A stretch of DNA of 64,000 bases from UBA11612 sp964475755 (GTDB lineage Bacteria > Pseudomonadota > Alphaproteobacteria > Rhodospirillales > Rhodospirillaceae). The position numbers were made by a program, and so were the translations under genes. The notes under the pieces are model-generated. The model did not search any database. It was not told where the DNA came from and saw nothing but the letters and a program-made list of their open reading frames with translations. This document shows, in pieces, positions 26,433 through 35,530 of the stretch; the first letter of the stretch is position 1, and the number at the start of each line of letters is the position of its first letter. The DNA lies in contig CAYYXR010000010.1 of NCBI GenBank assembly GCA_964475755.1, forward strand, positions 9,942-73,941, given 5' to 3'.

Positions 26433-27710
26433 TTGCCCGCCCTTGAAACCCGTTTTGATAAGACTCAGCTGCTTGCACAGTTTGACCGCATTCACGAGTC
26501 GATGAAGGCTGCGGATGGCCGTCCTATTCCGAAGTTCGAAAAAATAGAAAAGCCGAGTAGACCGATCCATCCTTGGATTTATCTCCCCGTCGAGATCAAG
26601 GCGCGCGAGTTGGAATCGAAGGCGCTTGTCGCAAGGGAAGCCGCCGAGGCTGGGTTTCGCGTCGTGATAGGGGCGATCTGGCTCATGCATCCGATGGCCG
26701 CTCATTTCCCGCCGGGAGTTGTACTCTTTAAATCTGTCAACGGTATGGATGTGGGAAATATCGCGTTGTGGGCCGGACACGGCCACATGACGGCCGTGCT
26801 GGACGAGGAGATCTTCGGCATCAAGGCCACGCCGGCATATATTGCGGCGACCACGCATCCTCACATCGCCGTCTTGACCGATCTAGTCTGCGCTCAGGGA
26901 TCGGCTTACGCCGAAGCGTTTCCGTATTCTGCCGAAGTGAAGGTTACGGGAAATCCCCGCACGTTGATGTATCAAACCTCGATGGGGGACGACATTCTCG
27001 TATGCCTGCAGTCCGGCAACATCAACAATAACGGCCGAACATTCGATGAGATGGTCAGGCAGGTTCTAAGCGCGGCCATGCCTCTAAAGAGCGCAGGAGG
27101 ACAAGCTTGGGTGGATATCCTTCGGTCTAGCATCGCCCATGAATGCGATACGCTGCCGCTTGTGCGATCGTCCATCGACGCGTTAGCGGCCTCGTTTCCT
27201 ACCCACCGCATCGTCGTCAGGCCCCATCCGGTGGAAGACCCTTCAATCTGGGTTTTCGACAAACCGAATATCGTGCTCGATGATCGCCGCAGCGTGATTG
27301 AATCGCTGCAGCATGCGGGCTGCCTTGTGTACGTCAGCGGATGCACGACCGGCTTGGATGCCTATCTGGCCGGCGTTCCTGCGGTTCGGTTGGGGCGCGG
27401 CGGTGTGGGTATATCCGCCGAAATGCACGCCGAGGCCCTAACGCCCGAAGCGGCTGTCGAGGCGGTCCAGAACGCGAAGCCCTGGGAAGGCCGTATCGAA
27501 GACCATTTCGGCCCGGTGACCCTCGCGAAGGAATTAATGCAAATGCAGCGGGACAATCCCGCCGATGGAACGCCGTCGATCACGGCTCGCGTCAAGGCCG
27601 AACCGCAAGAGTTTCACCGGCGGAAATTTCCCGACACCTCACCCGAGGAGATCGAAGCTCTCCTCGGGCGGAAGGTCAGCCAGATCGCGTGGAATACCTT
27701 CCTGGTTTAG
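26433..27710 (+). CDS. Surface carbohydrate biosynthesis-type protein
   Basis: A soluble protein of 425 residues. The opening WIYLPVEIKARELESKALVA and the later HRIVVRPHPVEDPSIW, CLVYVSGCTTGLDAYLAGVP resemble the surface carbohydrate biosynthesis family (TIGR04396), which has a glycosyltransferase-B-like shape and occurs in capsule or LPS loci. No other polysaccharide gene lies near. TTG 26433 is chosen because AGGAG stands 5-6 bases upstream; the TTG at 26406 has none. The gene sits between an intact MHS symporter gene and a remnant of a similar gene end, which suggests it arrived by insertion or recombination. Function remains inferred from resemblance only. Confidence 0.65.
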   Translation: MPALETRFDKTQLLAQFDRIHESMKAADGRPIPKFEKIEKPSRPIHPWIYLPVEIKARELESKALVAREAAEAGFRVVIGAIWLMHPMAAHFPPGVVLFKSVNGMDVGNIALWAGHGHMTAVLDEEIFGIKATPAYIAATTHPHIAVLTDLVCAQGSAYAEAFPYSAEVKVTGNPRTLMYQTSMGDDILVCLQSGNINNNGRTFDEMVRQVLSAAMPLKSAGGQAWVDILRSSIAHECDTLPLVRSSIDALAASFPTHRIVVRPHPVEDPSIWVFDKPNIVLDDRRSVIESLQHAGCLVYVSGCTTGLDAYLAGVPAVRLGRGGVGISAEMHAEALTPEAAVEAVQNAKPWEGRIEDHFGPVTLAKELMQMQRDNPADGTPSITARVKAEPQEFHRRKFPDTSPEEIEALLGRKVSQIAWNTFLV

Positions 27711-27752
27711 AAGCGTCAGCTCTTGATTGGCGGCAGACGTCCATCGCCGCCA

Positions 27753-27812
27753 CCGTTCCTGCTGCGGGGCTTCACCAAAAAGAGTAGCGAAAGTGATCAG
27801 GGTTATGCGTAG
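27753..27812 (+). pseudogene. Remnant of an MHS-type permease gene 3' end
   Basis: Twenty codons ending in TAG read PFLLRGFTKKSSESDQGYA, matching the last residues of the intact permease at 25031-26362 (LLLRDFTNKGIETDQDYA) at both protein and DNA level (for example CTGCTGCG, CTTCACCAA and TATGCGT shared in register). No start or upstream part of such a gene remains. It most simply represents the tail of a second copy. Confidence 0.7.
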
Positions 27813-27815
27813 GGT

Positions 27816-28949
27816 CTAGTCCGTTTCGGGCGGAAAGTCCTGCGGGCGGGCGAGGGACGCGGCTTTCCACATCGCCGGGTTCACGCGCGCGTACTGCGGC
27901 GGGTAGGTCACCTTCACCCCCATGCGGTCGGCGGCATGCCAGATCCAGTGCGGGTTATCCAGGAGTGCGCGGGCGAGGTTGATCATATTGGCTTTGCCGC
28001 TTTGCAAAATCTCTTCGGCGAATTCCGGCACCACGATGTGCCCGGCCGTGCGCGTGGGCAGTGCCGTGGCTTTCTTCACCGCATCGGCCAACGGCACCTG
28101 ATACCCCGGTCCGGTGGGATAAGGCAGTCCGGGCGCAACGCCGCCGGAAGATACGCACAGATAATCCGCGCCCAAGGATTTCAGCGCCTTGCCGTAAACG
28201 CCCGCATCATCGGTCGACCAGCCGTCGTCGGTCCAATCGGTGCCGGTGATGCGCAACCCGAAAATTTTGTCCTTCGGCACCGCGTCGCGCACGGCCTTGG
28301 CGACGGACAACGGAAACTTCATGCGATTTTCCAGACTGCCGCCGTATTCATCGGTGCGCGTGTTGGCGATGGGCGAGAGAAAACTATCGAGCAAGTAGCC
28401 GTGCGTCGAATGCACCTCGATCACATCAAAGCCGATGCGCAAGGCGCGCTCGGTCGCCTGCACGAAAGCCTGACGTGCGCGCTCCATACCCGCTTCGTCC
28501 AAAGCGACCGGCGGCGGATGCTTCGGCGAAAAGGCGAGGTCGCTGGCCGCCACCGTCTGCCAGGGGTCTTCGCCTGGCCCCAGCGCCTTGCCGTCTTCCC
28601 AGGGACGGCGTACTGACGCCTTGCGGCCCGCGTGCGCGAGCTGAATCCCGAAGCGCGTGCCGGGCGGGGCCACGCGCCTGGCATCGGTCATCACTTTGTT
28701 CAGCGCATCTTCGTTTTCATCGGTGTAAAGACCGAGGCATCCGTGTGAAATGCGCCCGCGCCGCTCCACCGCCGTGGCTTCCACCATCACCAGGCCCGCG
28801 CCGGTCATGGCATAGTTCATGAGCTGGTGCGTGTGCCACGCCGTCGCCGAGCCGTCCGAGGCGCTGTACTGGCACATGGGCGCGACCGTCATGCGATTAA
28901 AAAGCTCAATGGGGCCCACGGTGATGGGCGTGAACAATAACGGTGCCAT
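27816..28949 (-). CDS. Old Yellow Enzyme family NADH:flavin oxidoreductase (YqjM type)
   Basis: FMN-dependent ene-reductase of 377 residues. The thermophilic-like/YqjM class is shown by Cys26 in VAPMCQYSA, the substrate-binding pair in EVHSTHGYLLDSFLSP, the flavin-binding GIQLAHAGRK and the C-terminal NLARALLDNPHW. It reduces activated alkenes such as enones with NAD(P)H; the natural substrate is unknown. A GAGAG ribosome site precedes the ATG. It is transcribed in the same direction as the unknown gene at 28964, 14 bases upstream, so the two probably form an operon. Confidence 0.92.
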   Translation of the reverse strand: MAPLLFTPITVGPIELFNRMTVAPMCQYSASDGSATAWHTHQLMNYAMTGAGLVMVEATAVERRGRISHGCLGLYTDENEDALNKVMTDARRVAPPGTRFGIQLAHAGRKASVRRPWEDGKALGPGEDPWQTVAASDLAFSPKHPPPVALDEAGMERARQAFVQATERALRIGFDVIEVHSTHGYLLDSFLSPIANTRTDEYGGSLENRMKFPLSVAKAVRDAVPKDKIFGLRITGTDWTDDGWSTDDAGVYGKALKSLGADYLCVSSGGVAPGLPYPTGPGYQVPLADAVKKATALPTRTAGHIVVPEFAEEILQSGKANMINLARALLDNPHWIWHAADRMGVKVTYPPQYARVNPAMWKAASLARPQDFPPETD

Positions 28950-28963
28950 AAAAAATCTCTCGG

Positions 28964-29911
28964 TCAGTTTTCGATGCTCACCACGCCGATCTCGGCGAGT
29001 TTATCGAGCATCGTCTCTTCCAGTTTCTGCAGACGCTTTGACAGCAGCGCTTCGACTTCACCGGCTTTGAGCTCCTTGCCGCCGATGACAACCTCGCCTT
29101 CGCCGAACGACAGCACCTTGGCGGCGGACTTCACCGCGCCGTCAGGCCCTTTCTCGCAGCGCGCGAGCAAAAGGATCGCATCGATGTTCGGCAACTCGAT
29201 ACCGGTGCCCGCCAGCGGCGCGGCCAAGGCAATGCGCGGCAACACCAGGCCCAAGTCCTTGATCATGCCGCGGTTGACCGGGGGCATGGACAGTTTTGCG
29301 CCTTTCGGCACTTTCACCGCCGCCGTTTCTCCGGCAAAGCACATCACCTGACCGCCGGCGGCCAAAAGCCGCGCCGCCTCGGCGCGCGTCCACGGCGAAA
29401 GCTCGGCGAGACCCGGCACCTTTTCCATGCCGGCCAAGCTCGTGCCCTCCGCGGCCAACTGTTTCATCATCGATTGGAAGGGCTCGTTCTCGTAGCTCAG
29501 TTGGATATCGCCGAAGGCGACTTTCTGATCGAGATCGGACAGCGGTTCCAGCGTGCCGAACACCAACCCCCGCAGCCACTTGCCGCTGGACAGGCCGATA
29601 AGCTTGGACAGAGAAATAACTTTGGAAAAGTTGGACGGTCCGGGCTCTTCGCCTCGGGGCAGCGCCATGGCATTGGCGTTGGACAATTCCTGTCCGGTCA
29701 ATGCGCCGCGCACGCGAAGAAGGAAGGGGCGCATATCGGCGTCGTGAATCGATACCCGCAAGGCCTGATGGCCCAGGTCTTCGAATTGCAGATTCGAGTC
29801 TTCCAGCAGCGCGGCTATTTTCGAGTGGGTGTGCGCCAGAGGAAGCCAGAAATACAAATCCGCTTCCGGATAGTCGATTTCGGGTAAGGCCTCACATTCC
29901 GGGCATTGCAT
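28964..29911 (-). CDS. Protein of unknown function, 315 aa
   Basis: I do not recognise this family. ATG 29911 has an excellent AAAGGAGAT ribosome site; an in-frame start eight codons earlier (29935) is less likely. The N-terminus is CPECEALPEIDYPEADLYFW, a single CxxC without a second pair. The chain is soluble, with no signal peptide or membrane helix. It alternates leucine-rich segments and ends with a helical, lysine- and glutamate-rich tail (LLSKRLQKLEETMLDKLAEI). It is upstream of and co-directional with the Old Yellow Enzyme, and downstream of the trxA terminator, so it has its own promoter. Confidence 0.75.
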   Translation of the reverse strand: MQCPECEALPEIDYPEADLYFWLPLAHTHSKIAALLEDSNLQFEDLGHQALRVSIHDADMRPFLLRVRGALTGQELSNANAMALPRGEEPGPSNFSKVISLSKLIGLSSGKWLRGLVFGTLEPLSDLDQKVAFGDIQLSYENEPFQSMMKQLAAEGTSLAGMEKVPGLAELSPWTRAEAARLLAAGGQVMCFAGETAAVKVPKGAKLSMPPVNRGMIKDLGLVLPRIALAAPLAGTGIELPNIDAILLLARCEKGPDGAVKSAAKVLSFGEGEVVIGGKELKAGEVEALLSKRLQKLEETMLDKLAEIGVVSIEN

Positions 29912-29960
29912 GCCTGATCTCCTTTCAGCACACAAAATATAATAAACCGGGCCGCAAAAT

Positions 29961-29987
29961 CAAAAAACCCCGCCGGTGAGGCGGGGT
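29961..29987 (-). terminator. Rho-independent terminator of trxA
   Basis: On the minus strand an 8-pair stem (ACCCCGCC with GGCGGGGT) with a 5-base loop is followed by TTTTTTG. It lies 28 bases beyond the trxA stop and separates it from the unknown gene downstream. Confidence 0.9.
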
Positions 29988-30014
29988 CTTTCGAAAATTC
30001 AGGTATGGTAGAAT

Positions 30015-30329
30015 TTAAATCGACTCTTCCACCCATTCCTTCAACTTGCTTTCCGGCAGCGCGCCCACTTTCATGGCCGCGACCTGGCCGTCCTTGAAGA
30101 TCATCAGCGTCGGAATGCCGCGCACACCGAACTGCGTCGGCGTGTTCGGATTTTCGTCAATGTTGATTTTGGTGAACGTCAGTTTATCGCCGTATTCACC
30201 GGACAGTTTTTCCAGTGATGGCGCAATTTGCTTACAAGGACCGCACCACTCCGCCCAGAAGTCGACCAGCACGGGGCCGTCGGCCTTCAAAACGTCCGCT
30301 TCGAAGGAGTCGTCCGATACTTGTTTCAT
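30015..30329 (-). CDS. trxA: Thioredoxin
   Basis: Cytoplasmic disulfide reductase of 104 residues. The redox motif WCGPC has its cysteines at residues 29 and 32. The family marks DFWAEWCGPCK, INIDENPNTPTQFGVRGIPTL and the cis-proline (IPTL) are all present. AAGGATT precedes the ATG. Placement near addAB is typical of alphaproteobacteria, although here a small gene and an oxygenase gene separate them. A clear terminator follows. Confidence 0.97.
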   Translation of the reverse strand: MKQVSDDSFEADVLKADGPVLVDFWAEWCGPCKQIAPSLEKLSGEYGDKLTFTKINIDENPNTPTQFGVRGIPTLMIFKDGQVAAMKVGALPESKLKEWVEESI

Positions 30330-30531
30330 ATTTGGAATCCTTTATTCGCTGGCACGCGGGCCCGCGTGCTTTTTACAGATGAGCGAAGAATCTAGGTAGG
30401 GGGAGGGGCACCGTCAAGGTGAGTGCCTGGGATCAGAGCGAGATCAGGAACAGTGGGAATGGGTTTTCCGTTAAGATCGCGCGAAAACAAATGGATATTC
30501 ACACCGGCGATTCGATTTGAACGGATTTTCT

Positions 30532-30792
30532 CTAATGTTGGGGGCCCAAGCCCGCGCGGATTTTATCCACAATGTCGAACAGATAGGCCGCGCGCACGGC
30601 CAAATCCTTATCCTTGGTTTTCTCGCTCTGGATCATGAGCTCGCGCGCCACGCGCTCCAGGGACCCTGCCATGGCGGCGTAGTCTGGCCCGTCCTCCGCG
30701 CCGACGCGCCCTTTGATCAGGGCATGAATTTCCTCTTTTGTGACCATGTCTCTCAGCCGCTTTCCAGTTTCGAACGCGGCGTCCCACGCCAT
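30532..30792 (-). CDS. Small protein of unknown function, 86 aa
   Basis: A short, charged, soluble protein, probably mostly helical (TKEEIHALIKGRVG, then LERVARELMIQSEKTKDKDL). I do not recognise a family. Codon use is like the neighbouring genes, which supports it being real. The start may be ATG 30792 or ATG 30747 (beginning MVTKEEIHAL); neither has a strong ribosome site. It lies between the Rieske oxygenase and trxA, in the same direction as both. Confidence 0.5.
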   Translation of the reverse strand: MAWDAAFETGKRLRDMVTKEEIHALIKGRVGAEDGPDYAAMAGSLERVARELMIQSEKTKDKDLAVRAAYLFDIVDKIRAGLGPQH

Positions 30793-30936
30793 ACACCCAG
30801 TCCATAACGGGCGGCGCGGCGCAGGGGTTGCTGGAAAATATTGTCAGATCAGAGCGTTAGGGTTTTATAGCTGCGGGAGTCTACAACCGCATCCCGTAAC
30901 ACATTGATAATCATGAGTGAAGTTGTGGCGGCGCGG

Positions 30937-32034
30937 TCAGCTTCGCCAGCTGAGGGTGACCGGTGTGATCGGATTTTTTGGCACGCGGCCTTCGGCCTGC
31001 GCGGTGAGGATTTCTTTTTTGAGTCGAAAGTACCATCGGGTTTGCGTATCCGCGTCCTGCACCAGCATGGTCGGCGGATCGAACGCGAGGCCCTCTTGCA
31101 TGGCCATCACTGCGCGGCGGTCCTGATCGAGGAACCTTCGCGCCATGCGCCGGATGAGCGGGCGCAGCAGCGCGCCGCCCGGCACGGTCCAATACATCAC
31201 ATGATGCACCTTGGTTTGGGATTCGTTCACCGGCGTGCAGGCGGTCAGGCCGCAGTAATCGAATTTGTCCGTGCGTGCGTGTTCGATGCGCACCGAGGGC
31301 ATGCGGTAACTGATTTCCGTTTCCGGCGCACCGCCCAAAAACAATTGATAGGCGCGCGAATTGCGTGAAGCGGTGTGCCGGTCCATGCGCCAGCCCAACC
31401 CTTCGTTTTCGGGCAAGGGCGAGAACGCTTTTTGCTTTTCGTGAATACTGTCCTCTGTGCGCCAGGTTTTGGATTTGTGCACGAAGGCGCCGTGGGCCGG
31501 ATCCATTAACCCGATGGCGGCCAAATCGAAGTTGCAGTCAAAGCGCATCGACACATGCAGCTGAAACTTCTCGCCGATGGCGGGCACTTCGGGCACCGGC
31601 GGCAGACCAGTTTTTTTCGCGCCGATATACACCCAGATGTTACCCTGGCGTTCGGCCACTTCATAGGTCTTCGCACGAATGTCCTGCGGCTGCGGTTTCT
31701 GACCTTTGGTCTGCGAAGGAATCGCCGTGCATTGTCCGTCGGCGCGAAAGCGCCAGCCGTGATAGGGGCATTGCACCTCGGTGCCGTTGAATGCGCCGCG
31801 TGACAACAAAGTTCCACGATGCGGGCACGTATCGCACAGCGCGAATACTTCGCCGTTCGAACGCCGCCCGATCAGCACCGGCTCGCCCAGCAAAGTCCGA
31901 TGTACCATCGCGCCCGGTTTTAAATCGCGGGAGGGCAGGGCGTAGTACCAGGCCTCGCGGATAAATGCGCCGTGCACGTCGTCGTCCGTGATCGGCGCGA
32001 CATTGGAATTGGCGTGTTCGAAGACGTCGTCCAT
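30937..32034 (-). CDS. Rieske [2Fe-2S] aromatic ring-hydroxylating oxygenase, VanA-like
   Basis: The oxygenase component of a two-protein system, 365 residues. The Rieske domain binds its cluster through CPHRG and CPYHGWRF near residues 70-95. The catalytic domain shows the mononuclear iron site MDPAHGAFVHKS (Asp, His, His). This arrangement resembles vanillate O-demethylase and related single-subunit oxygenases. No ferredoxin reductase partner lies nearby, so electron supply comes from elsewhere. It starts 7 bases after the end of addA, in the same direction, and may be co-transcribed with it. The substrate is not deducible. Confidence 0.9.
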   Translation of the reverse strand: MDDVFEHANSNVAPITDDDVHGAFIREAWYYALPSRDLKPGAMVHRTLLGEPVLIGRRSNGEVFALCDTCPHRGTLLSRGAFNGTEVQCPYHGWRFRADGQCTAIPSQTKGQKPQPQDIRAKTYEVAERQGNIWVYIGAKKTGLPPVPEVPAIGEKFQLHVSMRFDCNFDLAAIGLMDPAHGAFVHKSKTWRTEDSIHEKQKAFSPLPENEGLGWRMDRHTASRNSRAYQLFLGGAPETEISYRMPSVRIEHARTDKFDYCGLTACTPVNESQTKVHHVMYWTVPGGALLRPLIRRMARRFLDQDRRAVMAMQEGLAFDPPTMLVQDADTQTRWYFRLKKEILTAQAEGRVPKNPITPVTLSWRS

Positions 32035-32041
32035 CAGCCGA

Positions 32042-35000
32042 CTATATCAGATCAGCGCCGCAAAGCGCCTCATCCATTGCCGCGCCGTCCACTTCCATGG
32101 TGAACGGGCCGGTCTCTCCGCCGTGGGTCCACAAGAGCACGCAATGAATGGCGTGGTTTGGGTAAATGGCGTGCAGGGCGGCGCGGTACGTGGCCATCTG
32201 GAAGACATAGGCGGCGTCCACGTCTTCGGCCTTGCGCGGCGGCGGGCGGTTGGTTTTGTAGTCGATGATCCACACATCCGTGTCCGTAATCGCCAGCCGG
32301 TCCACTTGCCCGGAGACCGAGAACTTGCCGACCAGACCGGTCAGTGAAACCTCGGCTTTCGAGCCGGGCGCAAACAGCGGCGCGAAGTCTTTGGTTTCGA
32401 TCACCGCAAGGGTTTCGGACACGATCTCGTCTTGCTCGGCGCTCTCCAACCCCCAGCCGGGCCGTGCGACAAAGGCCATCGCTGCATCCTTGTGCCGCGC
32501 CACCGGCAGATCGGGCAGGCTTTGCAGCAGGCGGTGGATGATCAGCCCGCGCTGGAATCGCTTGCGCCCATCGTCCTTCAAGGGTGGGTTCACTGCCGGT
32601 TCGCTGCGCGCTGCGCGGGACGGTGTCAGCGGCTGTGGTGGATCGAGTTCGGGCGTAGGCGCTTCGCGCCCCCAAGGCGGCAACGGCTTGATGGGCGAGA
32701 TGGTTGTCGGCGCCTGCTCGGGTTTCACCTCCACCGTTTGTTTGCACGCAAGGCGCAGCACATTCGCATCAGGCAGGGCATTGGCGGCGAGGAACCCGTC
32801 GGCTTCTTCTATTGTTTGCGGTTTGGACGCGAGCCCCTCGCGGATCAGGCTGTACCAACTCTCCTCGAACTTGCGCGGCCTCTGGGTTTTCCAGCCGCAT
32901 ACATATAGCCGATCCTCGGCGCGGGTCATGGCCACGTAGAGAAGCCGTCGATATTCGCGCTCCTGGGTGATCTTGGCCGCCTCGCGCAAGTCCGCCGTCA
33001 ACGGATCGATGTCGTCGGCCTTCGAGGCCCACAACAACAGACGTGAGTCCTCATCGGTCCACAACAGCTGATCGCGCATCACCGGTACCTGCGTTGTATC
33101 CGGCAGGAACACGATGGGCGCCTGCAAGCCTTTGGCCCCGTGCACGGTGATTACCCGTACCGCATCAATGCCGGTCTGATCCAAGTCGCGCTTGATCTCC
33201 GCTTCGCTGGTGTTCAGCCAATGTAGGAAGCCTTGCAGCGAGGGCGGGTGGGTGCGCTCGTAGTTGAGGGCAAGGTTCAGGAACTCATCGATGGGATCGT
33301 CCGCATCCGCGCCCAAACGCTCCAAAAGTTTGCGCCGCCCATGGCAGGCAATCAGCACATGGCCGAACAGCTCGGACGGCGTCATGAAATCGGCAAGACC
33401 CAGCAGGTCTTCCAGCATTTTATGCGCCGCGCCGAAGAGGTCGTCCGCGCCCGCATGGGCCGACAGAGCCTCCCATAAATTTTTGTCTTTGCGCCCGTGC
33501 GCAATCGCAAAGAGATCATCCTCGCTTAAGCCGATCAGCGGACACCGCAATACCGTGGCCAAGGTCAGATCGTCCTCGGGCAGCAGCAGGAATTCGCCCA
33601 AGGCCATCAGGTCCATCACCGCCAATTGATCGGTGAGCACCATGCGGTCCACACCAGCCACTGCGATGTGGCGCTGTTTCAGCTGGCGCACCAGTTCCTC
33701 GACAAAGCCGGTGCGCCGGCGCACCAACACCATGATATCGCCGGGACAGATCGCGCGGCCCTTCGCCTCCAGCATTTCGCCGCCTTCCACCATCTGCGTG
33801 ATGCGCGCGGCCACAAGCATCGCCAATCTGTTTTGCGGGTTGTCGCCCTTGGACCGTTCCACCGGCGGCTTCCAGCTTTGCGGCGCGTCGGTGGCTTCGG
33901 GCTCCAGCGCCGGCCAAAGTTCGACGACACCGGCCTGTCCTTGGCGGGCAATCAGGTGCGCAATCTTATCGTCCTCATCCAGCGCAACGCCGTCGCGCGC
34001 ACCGTCCAGATCGAACACTGCGTCAACCGCGTTCAGCACAGCCTCGGTCGAGCGAAAGGACACGTTCATGTCCACGTCTTCCCAGCGCAGGCCCGCGCTC
34101 TCCACTTCGTGTGCGGTTTCCGCGCGCACTCGGTCGAACTCGCCGGGGGCCGCGCCCTGAAAGCTGTAGATGGACTGCTTGCGGTCGCCCACCGCGAACA
34201 CCGTGCGCGGTGCATCGGAAAACTCTTCGTGCCGCCCTTCGCCGGCAAAGAACTCCACGCGCAGTGGTTTGACGATGGCCCATTGGTCGGGGTTGGTGTC
34301 TTGCGCTTCGTCGATGAGAATGTGATCGATGCCGCCGTCGAGTTTGTACAGCACCCATTCGGCGACACCGGGACGTTCCAATAGCTGTCGGGTGATCTGA
34401 ATCAGATCGTCGTAATCCATCAACCCGCGCCGGGCCTTATCCGCGCTGTACCGCACCAGCATGTCCGCGCCGATGCGCATGAGGGCGGCGGTACCTTCGG
34501 CAACACGCACCGCTTTCAGCCGCGCTTTGATGGATTGAATGCGTTCGGCTTCAACAGACAGCGCTTCAACGGCTTCGGGGTGAGCTTCGGCGACTTTTTT
34601 GGTCGCCAGCTTTGCGCGGATGTCTCCGCCCTGGGTTAGATAGCACCGCGCATAGGCCTCGAATGTTTTAAGGCGCGTTTTGGGCACGCCCAGCCAATCG
34701 GAAATACCCTGGCTGCGGTCCACGTCTGTTTTCGTGCCTTCGGCCAAAGCCTGCGCGGCGTTTTTTAGAGCCTCGCCGTCGAAGGCATCGTTCGCGCAGG
34801 CCGCCTCGATCACGCTGAATTCGGAATCGTTCGGCAGCAGCCCCAGCATAGCGCGCATGGCGGCAATGGCGCCGTCGAGGCCGTTGTGTTTTTCGAACAT
34901 GCGCGCAAGTTTTGCGCGTCCGGCCACAAGCGCGCCCATGAGGTCGCCGAAATTCATTTCGTGCACGCGCGCGGTGAGAACTGCCAGTGTCCCGGCGAGA

Positions 35001-35530
35001 TCATCATCGTCTTCCTCGTGGGCGTGCGAGATTGTATCTTCTTTCGCTTCGTCCAAGGCCTCAGTGGCATCGCGCTCGTCCATCAGCGCGAAGTGCGGCG
35101 CGATGTCCGCTTCCAACGGGAACCGCCGCAGCAACGATTGGCAAAACGCGTGAAGCGTGGAGATTTGCATGCCGCCCGGTGCATCCAACACCTTGGCGAA
35201 CAACTGCCGTGCGCGTTTCAAGGCCACGCCGTCCGCATCGCCTTGCACCAGCGGGGCGACATCGCCACGCAGTTCATCGTCGTCCGCCGTCGCCCATTTG
35301 GCGAGGCGTGCGGAAATGCGATTGCTCATTTCCGCCGCCGCTGCCTTGGTAAAGGTGAGACACAAAATGCGGTGAGGCGCCGTGCCCGCCAGCAACAGCG
35401 CGAGTACGCGGTCGGTGAGAACTTTGGTTTTGCCCGATCCAGCCGAGGCACTCACCCACACGCTGGCGTCCGGTTCCGCCGCTTTGCGTTGGGCCCGGTT
35501 GGCAACGGCAATGGCGTCAACGCGGCTCAT
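32042..35530 (-). CDS. addA: Double-strand break repair helicase-nuclease AddA
   Basis: A UvrD-like helicase with a C-terminal nuclease, working with AddB to process DNA ends for RecA. The 1162-residue protein has the Walker A ASAGSGKTKVL, motif Ia LTFTKAAAAEM, Walker B DEAQDTNPDQW, motif VFAVGDRKQSIYSFQGA and motif VTVHGAKGLQAPIVF. The nuclease end shows VWIIDYKTNR. ATG 35530 overlaps the addB stop by four bases, so this start is well supported; the ORF upstream to 35554 is inside addB. Confidence 0.96.
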   Translation of the reverse strand: MSRVDAIAVANRAQRKAAEPDASVWVSASAGSGKTKVLTDRVLALLLAGTAPHRILCLTFTKAAAAEMSNRISARLAKWATADDDELRGDVAPLVQGDADGVALKRARQLFAKVLDAPGGMQISTLHAFCQSLLRRFPLEADIAPHFALMDERDATEALDEAKEDTISHAHEEDDDDLAGTLAVLTARVHEMNFGDLMGALVAGRAKLARMFEKHNGLDGAIAAMRAMLGLLPNDSEFSVIEAACANDAFDGEALKNAAQALAEGTKTDVDRSQGISDWLGVPKTRLKTFEAYARCYLTQGGDIRAKLATKKVAEAHPEAVEALSVEAERIQSIKARLKAVRVAEGTAALMRIGADMLVRYSADKARRGLMDYDDLIQITRQLLERPGVAEWVLYKLDGGIDHILIDEAQDTNPDQWAIVKPLRVEFFAGEGRHEEFSDAPRTVFAVGDRKQSIYSFQGAAPGEFDRVRAETAHEVESAGLRWEDVDMNVSFRSTEAVLNAVDAVFDLDGARDGVALDEDDKIAHLIARQGQAGVVELWPALEPEATDAPQSWKPPVERSKGDNPQNRLAMLVAARITQMVEGGEMLEAKGRAICPGDIMVLVRRRTGFVEELVRQLKQRHIAVAGVDRMVLTDQLAVMDLMALGEFLLLPEDDLTLATVLRCPLIGLSEDDLFAIAHGRKDKNLWEALSAHAGADDLFGAAHKMLEDLLGLADFMTPSELFGHVLIACHGRRKLLERLGADADDPIDEFLNLALNYERTHPPSLQGFLHWLNTSEAEIKRDLDQTGIDAVRVITVHGAKGLQAPIVFLPDTTQVPVMRDQLLWTDEDSRLLLWASKADDIDPLTADLREAAKITQEREYRRLLYVAMTRAEDRLYVCGWKTQRPRKFEESWYSLIREGLASKPQTIEEADGFLAANALPDANVLRLACKQTVEVKPEQAPTTISPIKPLPPWGREAPTPELDPPQPLTPSRAARSEPAVNPPLKDDGRKRFQRGLIIHRLLQSLPDLPVARHKDAAMAFVARPGWGLESAEQDEIVSETLAVIETKDFAPLFAPGSKAEVSLTGLVGKFSVSGQVDRLAITDTDVWIIDYKTNRPPPRKAEDVDAAYVFQMATYRAALHAIYPNHAIHCVLLWTHGGETGPFTMEVDGAAMDEALCGADLI

